Source of the DNA: Lysobacteraceae bacterium 2PB
Lineage (GTDB): Bacteria > Pseudomonadota > Gammaproteobacteria > Xanthomonadales > Xanthomonadaceae
Direction of reading: 5' to 3'
NCBI GenBank assembly: GCA_005502915.1
Contig: SCMT01000014.1
Coordinates: 28,591 to 92,590, forward strand
DNA: 64,000 bases
The number at the start of each line of letters is the position of its first letter. Position 1 is the stretch's first letter. Positions 17,422-27,842 of this stretch are shown piece by piece. The notes under the pieces are model-generated. The model worked only from the letters and a program-made list of their open reading frames with translations. It did no database searches and was not told the DNA's origin. A program made the position numbers and the translations under genes.

Positions 17422-18007
17422 GTCCCGGTGGCGGCCGGCGCCTTGCCGCCCTTGCCTGCCCCGTCGACGACGGCGGCGAGTTCTTCCTTCGTCACCGGGC
17501 CCATGAAGCGCTTGGCGACGGTGCCGTCGGGGGCGATCACGTGGGTCATCGGGAGGCCGCGGGGCGTGGGGAAGTCGGCCGGGGGGTCGTAGACGTCGAT
17601 GATCGCGATCGGGTATTTCACCGGGCGCTTGTCGAGGAAGGCGCGCATGTCGGCCGGCTCGATCTCCTCGTAGGCCAGGCCGACGACGTCGATGTCCTCG
17701 CGCTCGGCGTCCAGCGCATCGAGCTCGGGCATTTCCTTCAGGCAGGGCGAACACCAGGTCGCCCAGAAATTCACCACCACCCAGCGCCCGCGCTTCGTGG
17801 CCAGGTCGTATTGCGCGCCGTCCAGCGTCGCGACCTTCAGCGTGGGGCGTTCGACCTCGGCCGCGGGTTTGGCCGGGTCAGCGGCAGGCGCGGCGTCCGC
17901 AGGCGCGGCAGCAGGCGCTGGCGCGGCATCGGCGGCAGGCGGGGCGTCCGCAGCGGTGCAGGCGACCAGCGGCAGCGACAAGGCGAACAGGGCGAGGACG
18001 AGGGGCT

Positions 18008-18011
<4 letters not shown>
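17418..18011 (-). CDS. TlpA-like thioredoxin lipoprotein
   Basis: 197 aa. The signal peptide ends in a lipobox (LPLVAC, Cys about 19), so the protein is probably lipid-anchored. A 40-residue Ala/Pro linker leads to a thioredoxin fold with the redox motif WATWCSPCLKEMPEL and the cis-Pro region GLPMTHVIAPDG. It likely reduces periplasmic disulfides. It overlaps both neighbours, forming a yihY-tlpA-acyP operon. Confidence 0.9.
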
Positions 18012-19993
<1,982 letters not shown>

Positions 19994-20003
19994 GGGCATC
20001 GAC

Positions 20004-20378
20004 ATGCTGAACGCACCGACGCCACCGCCTGCCGAACGCCTCGTCCTGGTCGCCAGCCTGTTCGCGCTGGCCGGCCTGTTCGCCTGGTGGCAGCAGGACA
20101 GCGCCCATCGCATCGTCGGCCTGGTGCTGTTCGCGCTGCCGCCGCTGCTGCTGGGCTTCGGCGCACTGGCCGGGAAATCGACGGCACGCTTCTGGGCCGG
20201 CGTGTTCGCGCTGGGCTGGTTCTCGCACGGCGTGATGGTGGCCTGGGCCGATGCCGCGCAGCGTCCGCTGGCGCTGGCGGAGACGGCGCTGGCGGTGGTG
20301 ATCATCTTCGCCTCCAGCGCGCCCGGCCTGCGCGCGCGTTTCGGCGGGAAGCGCGGATCGGATCGAACGCCGGACTGA
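20004..20378 (+). CDS. DUF2069 membrane protein
   Basis: 124 aa with four hydrophobic helices (about residues 12-29, 36-55, 60-80 and 90-106) and a charged C-terminus. Spacing of the helices and position right after wrbA fit the DUF2069 family of small inner-membrane proteins. No function known. It starts 10 bases after wrbA and is probably co-transcribed. Confidence 0.75.
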   Translation: MLNAPTPPPAERLVLVASLFALAGLFAWWQQDSAHRIVGLVLFALPPLLLGFGALAGKSTARFWAGVFALGWFSHGVMVAWADAAQRPLALAETALAVVIIFASSAPGLRARFGGKRGSDRTPD

Positions 20379-20416
20379 ACGCACGCGTATGGAACCCTCG
20401 GTGCGGACACGGGGCT

Positions 20417-20422
20417 TATAAT
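20417..20422 (+). promoter_or_regulatory. perfect -10 box before the asparaginase-domain gene
   Basis: TATAAT at 20417-20422, 33 bases before the start codon at 20456. No good -35 is seen at the right distance. It implies that the asparaginase-like gene has its own promoter despite following wrbA and DUF2069. Confidence 0.5.
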
Positions 20423-20455
20423 TCGCCCCGTCCTCCCCTCGAACGCAGCAACCCC

Positions 20456-20944
20456 ATGGACCAGCTCCTGATCGTCACCACCGGCGGCACCATCGACAAG
20501 ATCTACTTCGACGACAAGTCGGACTACCAGGTCGGCGAACCGCAGATCGGTCGCATCCTCGAAGAGCTGGGCGTGGCCTTCCGCTTCACCGTCATCCCGA
20601 TCATCCGCAAGGACTCGCTGCACATCACCCAGGCGGATCGCGAGCTGATCCGCGCGACGATCGCCGCGCAGGATGCGAAACATGTCCTGCTCACCCACGG
20701 CACCGATTCCATGGTCGAGACCGCGAAGGTGCTCAGCACCATCGCCGACAAGACCATCGTCCTCACCGGCGCACTGAATCCGGCGCGCTTCCGCGGTTCG
20801 GACGCGGAGTTCAACATCGGCACCGCCGTCGGCGCGGTGCAGTCGCTGCCGCCGGGCGTGTACATCGCGATGAACGGTCGCATCTGGGATCCGACCAAGG
20901 TGCGCAAGAACGTCGACGCGAACCGCTTCGAGGCGGCCGGCTGA
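20456..20944 (+). CDS. asparaginase domain-containing protein (short form)
   Basis: 162 aa, half the length of a full L-asparaginase. The N-terminal catalytic motif TTGGTIDKIY and the second motif LTHGTDSMVETAKVL are present, as is LTGALNPARFRGSDAEFN. The C-terminal domain that closes the active site in type I/II asparaginases is absent, with a natural end (NRFEAAG) and an own terminator, so this is a stable short family and not a broken gene. Activity uncertain. Confidence 0.8.
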   Translation: MDQLLIVTTGGTIDKIYFDDKSDYQVGEPQIGRILEELGVAFRFTVIPIIRKDSLHITQADRELIRATIAAQDAKHVLLTHGTDSMVETAKVLSTIADKTIVLTGALNPARFRGSDAEFNIGTAVGAVQSLPPGVYIAMNGRIWDPTKVRKNVDANRFEAAG

Positions 20945-20975
20945 CACGCGGCACCACAGCTTGTCCACAAGACGG

Positions 20976-21003
20976 AAGCCCGGTCATCGACCGGGCTTTT
21001 TTC
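20976..21003 (+). terminator. rho-independent terminator of asparaginase-domain gene
   Basis: AAGCCCGGTC, loop ATC, GACCGGGCTT, followed by a T-run. Ten-base-pair stem and U-tract on the plus strand. Confidence 0.9.
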
Positions 21004-21130
21004 ATGTCCGCCCCGGACTCGCGACATCGCGCAACGACGCGTTGCAGCCATGCCGCGCGGACATGCGCCACATGCGTCGGCATGCATCGCGGATCGCTTT
21101 GGTTGTGATGAGCGATGACCATGGGTGCAT

Positions 21131-21167
21131 CGCAACATAGGTCGTTTTCATCGACGCAGTTCGCAAT
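21131..21167 (+). promoter_or_regulatory. conserved 37-base block upstream of alpha-lytic protease 1
   Basis: The block reads CGCAACATAG...CGTTTTC...TTCGCAAT and recurs with the same length and spacing at 22706-22742, upstream of the second alpha-lytic protease. It ends 151 bases before the start codon. The rest of 20945-21318 apart from the terminator shows no gene. Conservation in two otherwise diverged intergenic regions suggests a promoter or regulator site. Confidence 0.5.
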
Positions 21168-21318
21168 TCGAGCCAACGTGCATCGCGACCATGCGCACGC
21201 CCCGGGGTGAGCGGAGACGAGGCTTCATTCGTCCGCGGGGCATCACCCTTGTGGCCGCCGTGCGCATCGCGCATGCGCACGCAGTGGCCTTCACTTACGT
21301 TGTTTCTGGAGCGATTCA

Positions 21319-22497
21319 ATGTTCAGTTCGAATCTCGTGGGCAAGCACTCCCTCGTCTCGGCCGGCCTGGCGCTGGCGATCACCGCCATGGGCACCGCAG
21401 CCATCGGCACCGCCGCCGCCGGCGAACGCGACACCTACCCCGCCGGCATGGTCGCGGCGATGGAACGCGACCTCGGCATCCGCGCCGACTACCTGCCGCG
21501 CTTCTTCCAGCTGCAGCGCGACAGCCTGGCGCGGGAAGCGCAGGCCCGTCGCACCCTCGGCACGCAGTTCGCCGGCGCGTGGCTGGAACGCGACGCCACC
21601 GGCCAGTTCCACCAGGTGATCGCCACCACCGGTGCCGCGAAGTCGGTGCCCGGCGCCAGTGTGCGCCAGGTCCGCCACTCGCTGCGCGACCTGGAACAGG
21701 CGATGCAGAGCCTCGACCAGGTGCGCCAGCGCGCGCGCGACGGCCGCCGCATGCAGGGCGTGCAGTCCTGGTACATCGACCTGCCGAGCAACAGCGTGGT
21801 GGTCTCGGTCGAACCCGGCGCGATGGCGCGTGCGATCGACTTCGTCGCGGTCAGCGCCGCGAACAGTGGCGCGATCCGCTTCGAGCGCGCGCAGGGCGTG
21901 GCCACGCCGGTCGCCACCGTGCGCGGCGGCGACCGCTACGGCTCGGGCGGCGGTTCCTGCTCGATCGGCTTCGCGGTGACGCGCGGCACGACGAAGGGTT
22001 TCGCCACGGCCGGTCACTGCGGTCGTGCGGGCACCAGCGTCAGCATCGGCGGCGTCACCGTCGGATCGGTGCAGGCCGCGACCTTCCCCAGCCGCGACAT
22101 CGCCTGGGCCAGCGTGCGCAGCACCGACACCCTGGTCGGCCAGGTCAACCGCTACAACGGCACGAGCGTGCCGGTGCGCGGCACCACCGAGTACGGCGTC
22201 GGCACGTCGATCTGCCGCTCGGGCTTCGCCTCCGGCTGGCGCTGCGGCCGCGTGACCGCGCTGAACGTGACCGTGAACTATTCGGTCGGCCCGGTCTACG
22301 GCCTGCGCCAGTCGAGCGCCTGCGTCACCCAGGGCGATTCCGGCGGTTCGTGGCTGGTCAACGACCAGGCGCAGGGCGTCAGCTCCGGCGGCCAGCTCAA
22401 CGGCACCAGCAACTGCGGCAGCGCCAGCCCGGTGACGTACTACCAGCCACTCAACCCGCTGCTCAGCGCCTATGGCCTGACGCTGGTGCGCGGCTGA
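21319..22497 (+). CDS. alpha-lytic protease-type serine endopeptidase (S1E), paralog 1
   Basis: 392 aa prepro-enzyme, close in size to the classic 397-aa alpha-lytic precursor. Signal peptide to about residue 34, pro-region (about 35-200) needed as folding catalyst, then the mature protease. The triad is His233 (TAGHCG), Asp260 (FPSRDIAW) and Ser341 (TQGDSGGSW); the start of the core, SCSIGFAVTRGTTKGF, is diagnostic. Secreted and probably bacteriolytic, as in Lysobacter. Start has GGAG 7 bases upstream. Confidence 0.95.
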   Translation: MFSSNLVGKHSLVSAGLALAITAMGTAAIGTAAAGERDTYPAGMVAAMERDLGIRADYLPRFFQLQRDSLAREAQARRTLGTQFAGAWLERDATGQFHQVIATTGAAKSVPGASVRQVRHSLRDLEQAMQSLDQVRQRARDGRRMQGVQSWYIDLPSNSVVVSVEPGAMARAIDFVAVSAANSGAIRFERAQGVATPVATVRGGDRYGSGGGSCSIGFAVTRGTTKGFATAGHCGRAGTSVSIGGVTVGSVQAATFPSRDIAWASVRSTDTLVGQVNRYNGTSVPVRGTTEYGVGTSICRSGFASGWRCGRVTALNVTVNYSVGPVYGLRQSSACVTQGDSGGSWLVNDQAQGVSSGGQLNGTSNCGSASPVTYYQPLNPLLSAYGLTLVRG

Positions 22498-22521
22498 TCG
22501 CGACGCGATCCTGCGTCGAGG

Positions 22522-22550
22522 AAAAGCCCCGGGACACCCGGGGCTTTTTC
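22522..22550 (+). terminator. rho-independent terminator of alpha-lytic protease 1
   Basis: AAAAGCCCCGGG, loop ACA, CCCGGGGCTTTT with a T-run. Confidence 0.92.
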
Positions 22551-22705
22551 ATGCGCGCCGCGTATGGATGCGCGACATCGAGGCAGATCGACGGGTTGTT
22601 GCTGCTGCGGCGCCGCATCCCGTGACAGACGTTCGGCAAAACACGATACGCATGCGTCCTGATTCCACGCAGGACATCGTGATGCGAATTGCTTATACGA
22701 TGCGC

Positions 22706-22742
22706 CGCAACAAAGCGCGTTTTCCTTGACCTGTTTCGCAAT
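22706..22742 (+). promoter_or_regulatory. conserved 37-base block upstream of alpha-lytic protease 2
   Basis: Second copy of the block at 21131-21167: CGCAACAAAG...CGTTTTC...TTGAC...TTCGCAAT. Here it contains TTGAC, a possible -35, but no good -10 follows at 17 bases. It ends 119 bases before ATG 22862. The remaining bases of 22551-22861 show nothing else. Confidence 0.5.
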
Positions 22743-22861
22743 CGCAGCGATGCGACATGTCGATGATGGCCGCGCCGGCCAGGGAAGGACATCCGTGGCC
22801 GACCCGATGACGCCATCGGGCGATCTCGGACACGGACCATCATTGTCTCTGGAGCGATTCA

Positions 22862-24031
22862 ATGTCTCATTCGAAATTCGTGAACAGGAAAACCCTCGTT
22901 TCGATCGCGGTCGCCATGGCCACCGCCGCCCTCGCCGGTACGGCGGGCGCCAACGATGCGCGTACGTCGATCCCGGCCGACATGGCGGCGGCGATGCAGC
23001 GCGACCTCAACCTCACCGCCGAGCAGCTGCCGCGCTTCTTCAAGCTGCAGCACGAGACCCTCGCGCGCGAGGCGCAGGCGCGCCGCGCGTTCGGCGCGAA
23101 CTTCGCCGGCGGCTGGCTCGAGCGCACCACGGCCGGCGATTTCCGCTACGTCGTCGCGACCGCAGGCGCTGCGAAGGCCAGCCTGCCGGGCAGCGAGGTG
23201 CGCCAGGTGCGCCACAGCCTGCGCAAGCTGGAAGGCACGATGGCGCGCCTGAACGACGTGCGCCAGCGTGCACGCGATGCCCATGCGCTGAACGGCGTGC
23301 AGTCGTGGTACGTGGACCTGCCGACCAACAGCGTGGTCGTGAAGGTACAGGACGGCGCGATGCTACGCGCGATCGATCTGGTGGCGGTCAGCGCCGCCGA
23401 TATCGACACCGTGCGTTTCGAGCGCGCCGAGGGCATCGCGATGCCGGCGGCGAACGTGATCGGCGGAAACCGCTACAACTCCTGCTCGATCGGCTTCGCG
23501 GTCACGCGCGGCAGCACCAAGGGCTTCGCCACCGCGGGCCATTGCGGCAGGACCGGAAGCAGCGTGAGCATCGGCGGCGTGGTCGTCGGCAGCGTGCAGG
23601 CCAGCACCTTCCCCGGCAGCGATCGCGCCTGGGCGAACGTGCGCAGCAGCGATGTGCTCTACGGCCTGGTGAACCGCTACAACGGCACGAATGTCGCCGT
23701 GCGCGGCAGCACCGAGTACGGCGTCGGCACCGCCGTCTGCCGCTCCGGCTACGCCTCCGGCTGGCGCTGCGGCACGATCACCGCGCTGAACGTCACCGTG
23801 AACTACTCGGCGGGCGCGGTCTACGGCCTGCGCCAGTCCAGCGCCTGCGTCACGCAGGGCGATTCCGGCGGTTCGTGGATGTCGGGCAACCAGGCGCAGG
23901 GCGTCAGCTCCGGTGGCCAGCTCAACGGCGCATCGCCGGGTTCGAACTGTTCGTTCGCCAACCCCGTCACCTACTACCAGCGCATCAACCCGTTGCTGAG
24001 CGCCTACGGCCTCTCGCTGGTCCTGGGCTGA
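22862..24031 (+). CDS. alpha-lytic protease-type serine endopeptidase (S1E), paralog 2
   Basis: 389 aa, tandem paralog of the gene before it, with the same plan: signal peptide ending AGA near residue 30, pro-region of about 170 residues, mature core from about residue 206 (SCSIGFAVTRGSTKGF). Triad His227, Asp254 (FPGSDRAW), Ser335 (TQGDSGGSW). The FPG-DRAW segment is closer to classic alpha-lytic protease than paralog 1. The identical ribosome-binding leader shows the whole unit was duplicated. Confidence 0.95.
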   Translation: MSHSKFVNRKTLVSIAVAMATAALAGTAGANDARTSIPADMAAAMQRDLNLTAEQLPRFFKLQHETLAREAQARRAFGANFAGGWLERTTAGDFRYVVATAGAAKASLPGSEVRQVRHSLRKLEGTMARLNDVRQRARDAHALNGVQSWYVDLPTNSVVVKVQDGAMLRAIDLVAVSAADIDTVRFERAEGIAMPAANVIGGNRYNSCSIGFAVTRGSTKGFATAGHCGRTGSSVSIGGVVVGSVQASTFPGSDRAWANVRSSDVLYGLVNRYNGTNVAVRGSTEYGVGTAVCRSGYASGWRCGTITALNVTVNYSAGAVYGLRQSSACVTQGDSGGSWMSGNQAQGVSSGGQLNGASPGSNCSFANPVTYYQRINPLLSAYGLSLVLG

Positions 24032-24069
24032 TCCACGCAGGATTGCATCGGCCTCGTCCTTCGATGCAG

Positions 24070-24097
24070 CGCCCCGGGGAGACCCGGGGCGTTTTTT
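24070..24097 (+). terminator. rho-independent terminator of alpha-lytic protease 2
   Basis: CGCCCCGGG, loop GAGA, CCCGGGGCG and six T on the plus strand. Confidence 0.9.
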
Positions 24098-24142
24098 CGT
24101 GGATTTCGCACATCGCGGATGGCGCATCGCATGCCGCAAAAG

Positions 24143-24170
24143 CGAAACCCCGGCCGGAGCCGGGGTCTCG
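24143..24170 (-). terminator. hairpin terminator of the bare propeller gene
   Basis: ACCCCGGC, loop TCCG, GCCGGGGT on the minus strand, after the stop at 24207, followed by TTCGCTTTTGC. The U-tract is interrupted. Confidence 0.65.
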
Positions 24171-24206
24171 ATGCAGCGGACGCGCTGCGCGGATGAAGCG
24201 GGACGA

Positions 24207-25901
24207 TCAGCAGCCCGGGAACTTGAAGTCCTGGATGCGCGTCTGCCAGCCACCGCTCGGACGATACATGCCGACGAACCAGAAGGTGCAGTCGTCGACC
24301 GGGTCGACGGTCATCTGGTAGTAGTCGCCCCAGCGACCGGAGGTTTCCGCGGCGGCGCCGGCGGCCACGGTGGTCTCGGGCAGCGACATCACGCCCAGCG
24401 GGTCGGATGCGGTGCGGCCGGTGTAGCGCAGCGAAGCGAACACGGTCGGCGTGCTGGTCTTGGTGACGTTGTAGCCCATGCCGATGTTGCCGAACTTGTC
24501 CATCGCCGCGACACCGATCAAGTGGTGCGTGCTGGTGTCGCCCGGGCTGAAGGTGCCCTCCTGGTGCAGGGCCCAGTTGCCGGTGCCGCTGCGGCGCAGC
24601 TCGAACCAGCGCACGCCGGAATCGACCGGCGTCTTGCGCGTGCGACCCGGATTCTGGTTGGTGGCGAAGGTGCCGACGATCGACTCGTGCGTGCCGAAGT
24701 TGCGATAGGTCAGCTGGTTGAGGACGACCTCGCGGATCGGATCGAGCTTGGAGGTCGAACCGGGCTGCGGCACGGTGGCGAAGGTCGAGTAGTTGATGAA
24801 CCAGCTGTTGAACTCGGTGATCGCGACGCGCGGCAGCGTGACGATGCTGCTGTTCGCCGGCGTGTTCCAGTCGATGTTCATTTCGAACAGTTCCAGGAAA
24901 TCCTGGGTGCCGTTCGCGCTGGCGCCATCATGGGCCTCGTCGTCGCGATGGCGGACCATCAGCTGCCTGCGGCCGGCCGGCGGCGCGGTGGTGCCGTAGA
25001 AGGTCGACGGGGTGAGGATCTGGAAGCCGTAGCCCGGCAGCGTGGGCACGCTGCTGAAACGCTGGGCCGGGCGCGCGGTGGCGCCGGTCAGCATGCTGGC
25101 GCGGTCGAACGCATAGACGTCGGCGCCGGCCACGCTGCCTTCGTTGGTCGAGCAGACGTAGGCGTCGTTCCAGATGCCGCAATGCGGGTAATCCGGGAAG
25201 GCCTGCGTGGCGTAGCGGTAGAACCACCAGCCGCCGCTCACCGGATCGGAAGTCTTCGACACGAAGGTGCAGACGCCACCGTCGTCCATGGTCAGGAAGA
25301 ACCAGCGGCCGGCCTGGCGATCGAAGTGGACCAGCGGGTCGCCGCGATCGGCGGTGCAGGCATTGCCGGCCGGGGCCAGCGAACCGAAGGTGGTGGGACC
25401 GGCGACGAGGTTGCCGGCCTTGTCGTAGATCTTGAAGTAGGTGCCGCTGCCGCCGCTGTTCACGGCGTAGATGACGTGGTTGGTGCCGACTTCGACGACC
25501 GGATCACCCGGGCTCACGCCGGTGTTCGGATTGTTGATGCTGACGCGGCCGCCGGACACCTTGGCGCGCGCGGCCTTCGGCGCTGCGCGGTCGTAGATCG
25601 CCTGCAGCTCGTTCAGTCGATCGCGTGCGACCGGCTTGTTCTCGGGCGCGTGCGGCAGTTTCGTGCCGATCGGCGTGTACTGGCGGCGATGCGCTTCGCG
25701 GATCGCCATGCCCGGACGCCATTCCTTCGCGCGCGGCAGGTTGCGGATGTCGACGCCGATGCTCTGCGCCGACACCGGGCTGCCGACCTGCGGCCGGATG
25801 GTCTTGGCCTGTGCCGCACCCGGCTGTGCCGCCATCGCGGCGCAGGGCAGCAGGAGCGACAGGACGGCTGCGGCAGCCGTCGGAAAAAACGCTGACTTCA
25901 T
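24207..25901 (-). CDS. secreted beta-propeller-like protein, bare form
   Basis: 564 aa with signal peptide (to about residue 24, AMAA). No enzyme signature. Repeated segments of the type GDPxVxFDRQAGRWFFLTMDD, SDPVSGGWWFYRY, YPHCGIWNDAYVCSTNE and the closing SGRWGDYYQMTVDPVDDCTFWFVGMYRP fit a bacterial secreted family that looks like a beta-propeller. The whole protein aligns with the N-terminal 570 residues of the 959-aa protein at 39243-42122, which adds Ig-like, PPC and P domains. Binding or enzymatic role unknown. Confidence 0.8.
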   Translation of the reverse strand: MKSAFFPTAAAAVLSLLLPCAAMAAQPGAAQAKTIRPQVGSPVSAQSIGVDIRNLPRAKEWRPGMAIREAHRRQYTPIGTKLPHAPENKPVARDRLNELQAIYDRAAPKAARAKVSGGRVSINNPNTGVSPGDPVVEVGTNHVIYAVNSGGSGTYFKIYDKAGNLVAGPTTFGSLAPAGNACTADRGDPLVHFDRQAGRWFFLTMDDGGVCTFVSKTSDPVSGGWWFYRYATQAFPDYPHCGIWNDAYVCSTNEGSVAGADVYAFDRASMLTGATARPAQRFSSVPTLPGYGFQILTPSTFYGTTAPPAGRRQLMVRHRDDEAHDGASANGTQDFLELFEMNIDWNTPANSSIVTLPRVAITEFNSWFINYSTFATVPQPGSTSKLDPIREVVLNQLTYRNFGTHESIVGTFATNQNPGRTRKTPVDSGVRWFELRRSGTGNWALHQEGTFSPGDTSTHHLIGVAAMDKFGNIGMGYNVTKTSTPTVFASLRYTGRTASDPLGVMSLPETTVAAGAAAETSGRWGDYYQMTVDPVDDCTFWFVGMYRPSGGWQTRIQDFKFPGC

Positions 25902-26308
25902 TCGAAAACCCCTTGGGATGTCCTGAAATGTTCGTTCCCGGCTTGCGCCGGGCATGTCGTGTCTCGACGCACTCTTCGATGCATCTTCAATCCGGCCGGC
26001 AGTGCGCTGCGCGTGCCTCCCCCGTCGCCTCGCGCCTTCGAAGCGCGGGCCACCTGTCCGGGTCCCCTCCTCGGAACAGGTGATCCAGCGACGCTATCCG
26101 TCGTGGCGATCGAGCGTCAACACAGGCGCGGCGCGCGCCCGCAAGCGACGTGCCGGTTGGAGACAAGCCTTTGTTCCGATTGGAATCGCCGGGCAAGACG
26201 TTGTGCATCGCAACAAGCGAATGCGCAAAGTCGGCACAGAGCGGAATGGCCGGACATGGCGTCGGGTCGTGTGGACAGACAGGGCCGGACCCGTGCGGTC
26301 CGTCGCGC
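25902..26308. other. intergenic region, no gene seen
   Basis: 407 bases between the start of the propeller gene and the stop of the bare M28 gene, both leftward. It should hold the promoter of the propeller gene. A weak 6-bp hairpin (26286-26302) follows the M28 stop. No repeat or convincing ORF was found. Confidence 0.5.
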
Positions 26309-27670
26309 TCAGCGCCTGCGGGCTGCCTTCGGCGACGCACTGGTCTTCGCCGCTTCGCCGAGGAAGGCCAGGCCCAGCTGGGCGAACTTGGCGCTGTTCT
26401 GCGCCGAATTGCCCATGTTGGCGAGCGTGTCGCCGGTGGTGTGGATCGCGGAGAACATGTTGCCGTCGGCGGTGCCGCCTTCGAAGAAGAAACCGGAGGG
26501 ATAGCCGGCGGCAGTCCACGAGGCATGGTCGGAACAGGCGTAGCCGCAGGTGTCCGTGCCGCGCGTGAGGCCGCGCGGCGCGAGGTAGACGTCGAAGAGG
26601 TCGGTCAGGAAGCGCTGCATGTGCGGATCGGAGAAATCGGTGACCAGGCGCATGTCCGGTCCCGAGCCGGACTTGTAGTTGGTCATGTCCAGCTGCAGGG
26701 CCGCGACCACGTTCACGCCGCTGCGCCTGTAGGCCTGGGCGATGGCGTTCGAACCGCGCAGGCCGACTTCCTCGGCCGCATAGCCCATGAATTTCACCGT
26801 GCGCTTCGGCTTCCAGCCGCTCGCCATCGCGATGCGCAGCACTTCCGTGAGCGTGGCGATGCCGGAAGCGTCGTCGTCGGCGCCTGGGGCGCGCTGGCTC
26901 GTGCTGCCGCCACCGCTGACGTTGATCGAATCCAGGTGCGCGCCGAGCACCACCACTTCGTTCGGCAGTTCGTTGCCGCGGATGGTCAGGATCACCGACG
27001 GCTGCGTCGAACAGTTGCCGCAGGACAACAACTCGGAGGTGACGTCGCTGCGCCCCGCGGCGAGGCCCATCCAGGTGCCCTGCAGCCACAGCGCGGCATC
27101 GCGGCCGTAGCTGCTGGCGTAGTAGCGGTTCTGGTAGGTCTGCAGGTGGCTGATGGTGTTGTGGAGGTTGGTGTGCTGCACCTGGTCGAGCCAGGGCGAG
27201 ACCGTGGCCTGGCTGTCGATGCTGTACTCGACCATCATCGCCGGACTCTTGCGCGACAGCGGCGGGCGCGAGCGCTCGTTGCGCAGGAAGGCTTCGGCCT
27301 GGGCCCGGGTGGAGAAGGCGAAGTACCCGCCGCAGCGGCGCTCGCGCTGGTGGATGCGTTCGGTGATCCGGCTGAGCTGGTGTGCGCGGATCTCGGCCAG
27401 CACGAGGCGGTTGCCCTGCCGGTCCATCTTCGGCGTCGCGCTGCGCACCAGGTCGGGCATGTGCGCATGCGAAGCCCGCGACATGACGATGTAGACCCGC
27501 GCCAGAGGATCGTGCTCCAGCTGCAGCGAGGCCAGGGCATCGGATGCATGCATGCGCGCGTGGGCCGCGATGGCCGGGTCATCGGTCCGATCGGTCGCGA
27601 ACGCGGATGCGGAGGCGAGTCCCAGCACGACAGCGGACACGAAGACGACGGCGATGTTCGGCATGGGCAT
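26309..27670 (-). CDS. secreted M28 aminopeptidase, bare form
   Basis: 453 aa with signal peptide (to about residue 26) and a pro-region of about 140 residues. The two-zinc catalytic core of the Vibrio/Aeromonas leucyl aminopeptidase type is complete: His245 (LGAHLDS), Asp265 (GADDDASG), Glu300/Glu301 (AAEEVG), Asp328 (LDMTNY), His410 (AIHTTGD). The protein stops after AAKTSASPKAARRR, exactly where its paralog at 34566 continues into PKD and P domains. Start could also be ATG 27664. Confidence 0.92.
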   Translation of the reverse strand: MPMPNIAVVFVSAVVLGLASASAFATDRTDDPAIAAHARMHASDALASLQLEHDPLARVYIVMSRASHAHMPDLVRSATPKMDRQGNRLVLAEIRAHQLSRITERIHQRERRCGGYFAFSTRAQAEAFLRNERSRPPLSRKSPAMMVEYSIDSQATVSPWLDQVQHTNLHNTISHLQTYQNRYYASSYGRDAALWLQGTWMGLAAGRSDVTSELLSCGNCSTQPSVILTIRGNELPNEVVVLGAHLDSINVSGGGSTSQRAPGADDDASGIATLTEVLRIAMASGWKPKRTVKFMGYAAEEVGLRGSNAIAQAYRRSGVNVVAALQLDMTNYKSGSGPDMRLVTDFSDPHMQRFLTDLFDVYLAPRGLTRGTDTCGYACSDHASWTAAGYPSGFFFEGGTADGNMFSAIHTTGDTLANMGNSAQNSAKFAQLGLAFLGEAAKTSASPKAARRR

Positions 27671-27783
27671 GGCGGTGGATCCTGCGACGTACGCGCGGAT
27701 CATACCGCCGGTCCCGGCCTGCCGCCCGTGCCATTCAAGGTGGCCGTGCCCTGCCCTGCAGCGAGCACGGGCTGCCAGACGAA

Positions 27784-27811
27784 GACGCCTCCCGCCGGAG
27801 CGGGAGGCGTC
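27784..27811 (-). terminator. hairpin after the S8-Ig-P gene
   Basis: GACGCCTCCCGC, 4-base loop, GCGGGAGGCGTC: a 12-bp perfect stem 32 bases beyond the stop at 27843. No U-tract. Confidence 0.6.
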
Positions 27812-27842
27812 GGGTCGGCCTGCGCAAGTCAGACCGGTTGGA

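Noticed and set aside
20456..20944. Asparaginase gene considered as truncated pseudogene
   Set aside because: Although it lacks the C-terminal domain, the frame is intact, it has its own -10 box and terminator, and the end is clean, so a genuine short family is more likely.
21319..24031. Tandem alpha-lytic genes considered as a mobile element
   Set aside because: No terminal repeats, integrase or transposase flank them. A simple tandem duplication explains the pair.
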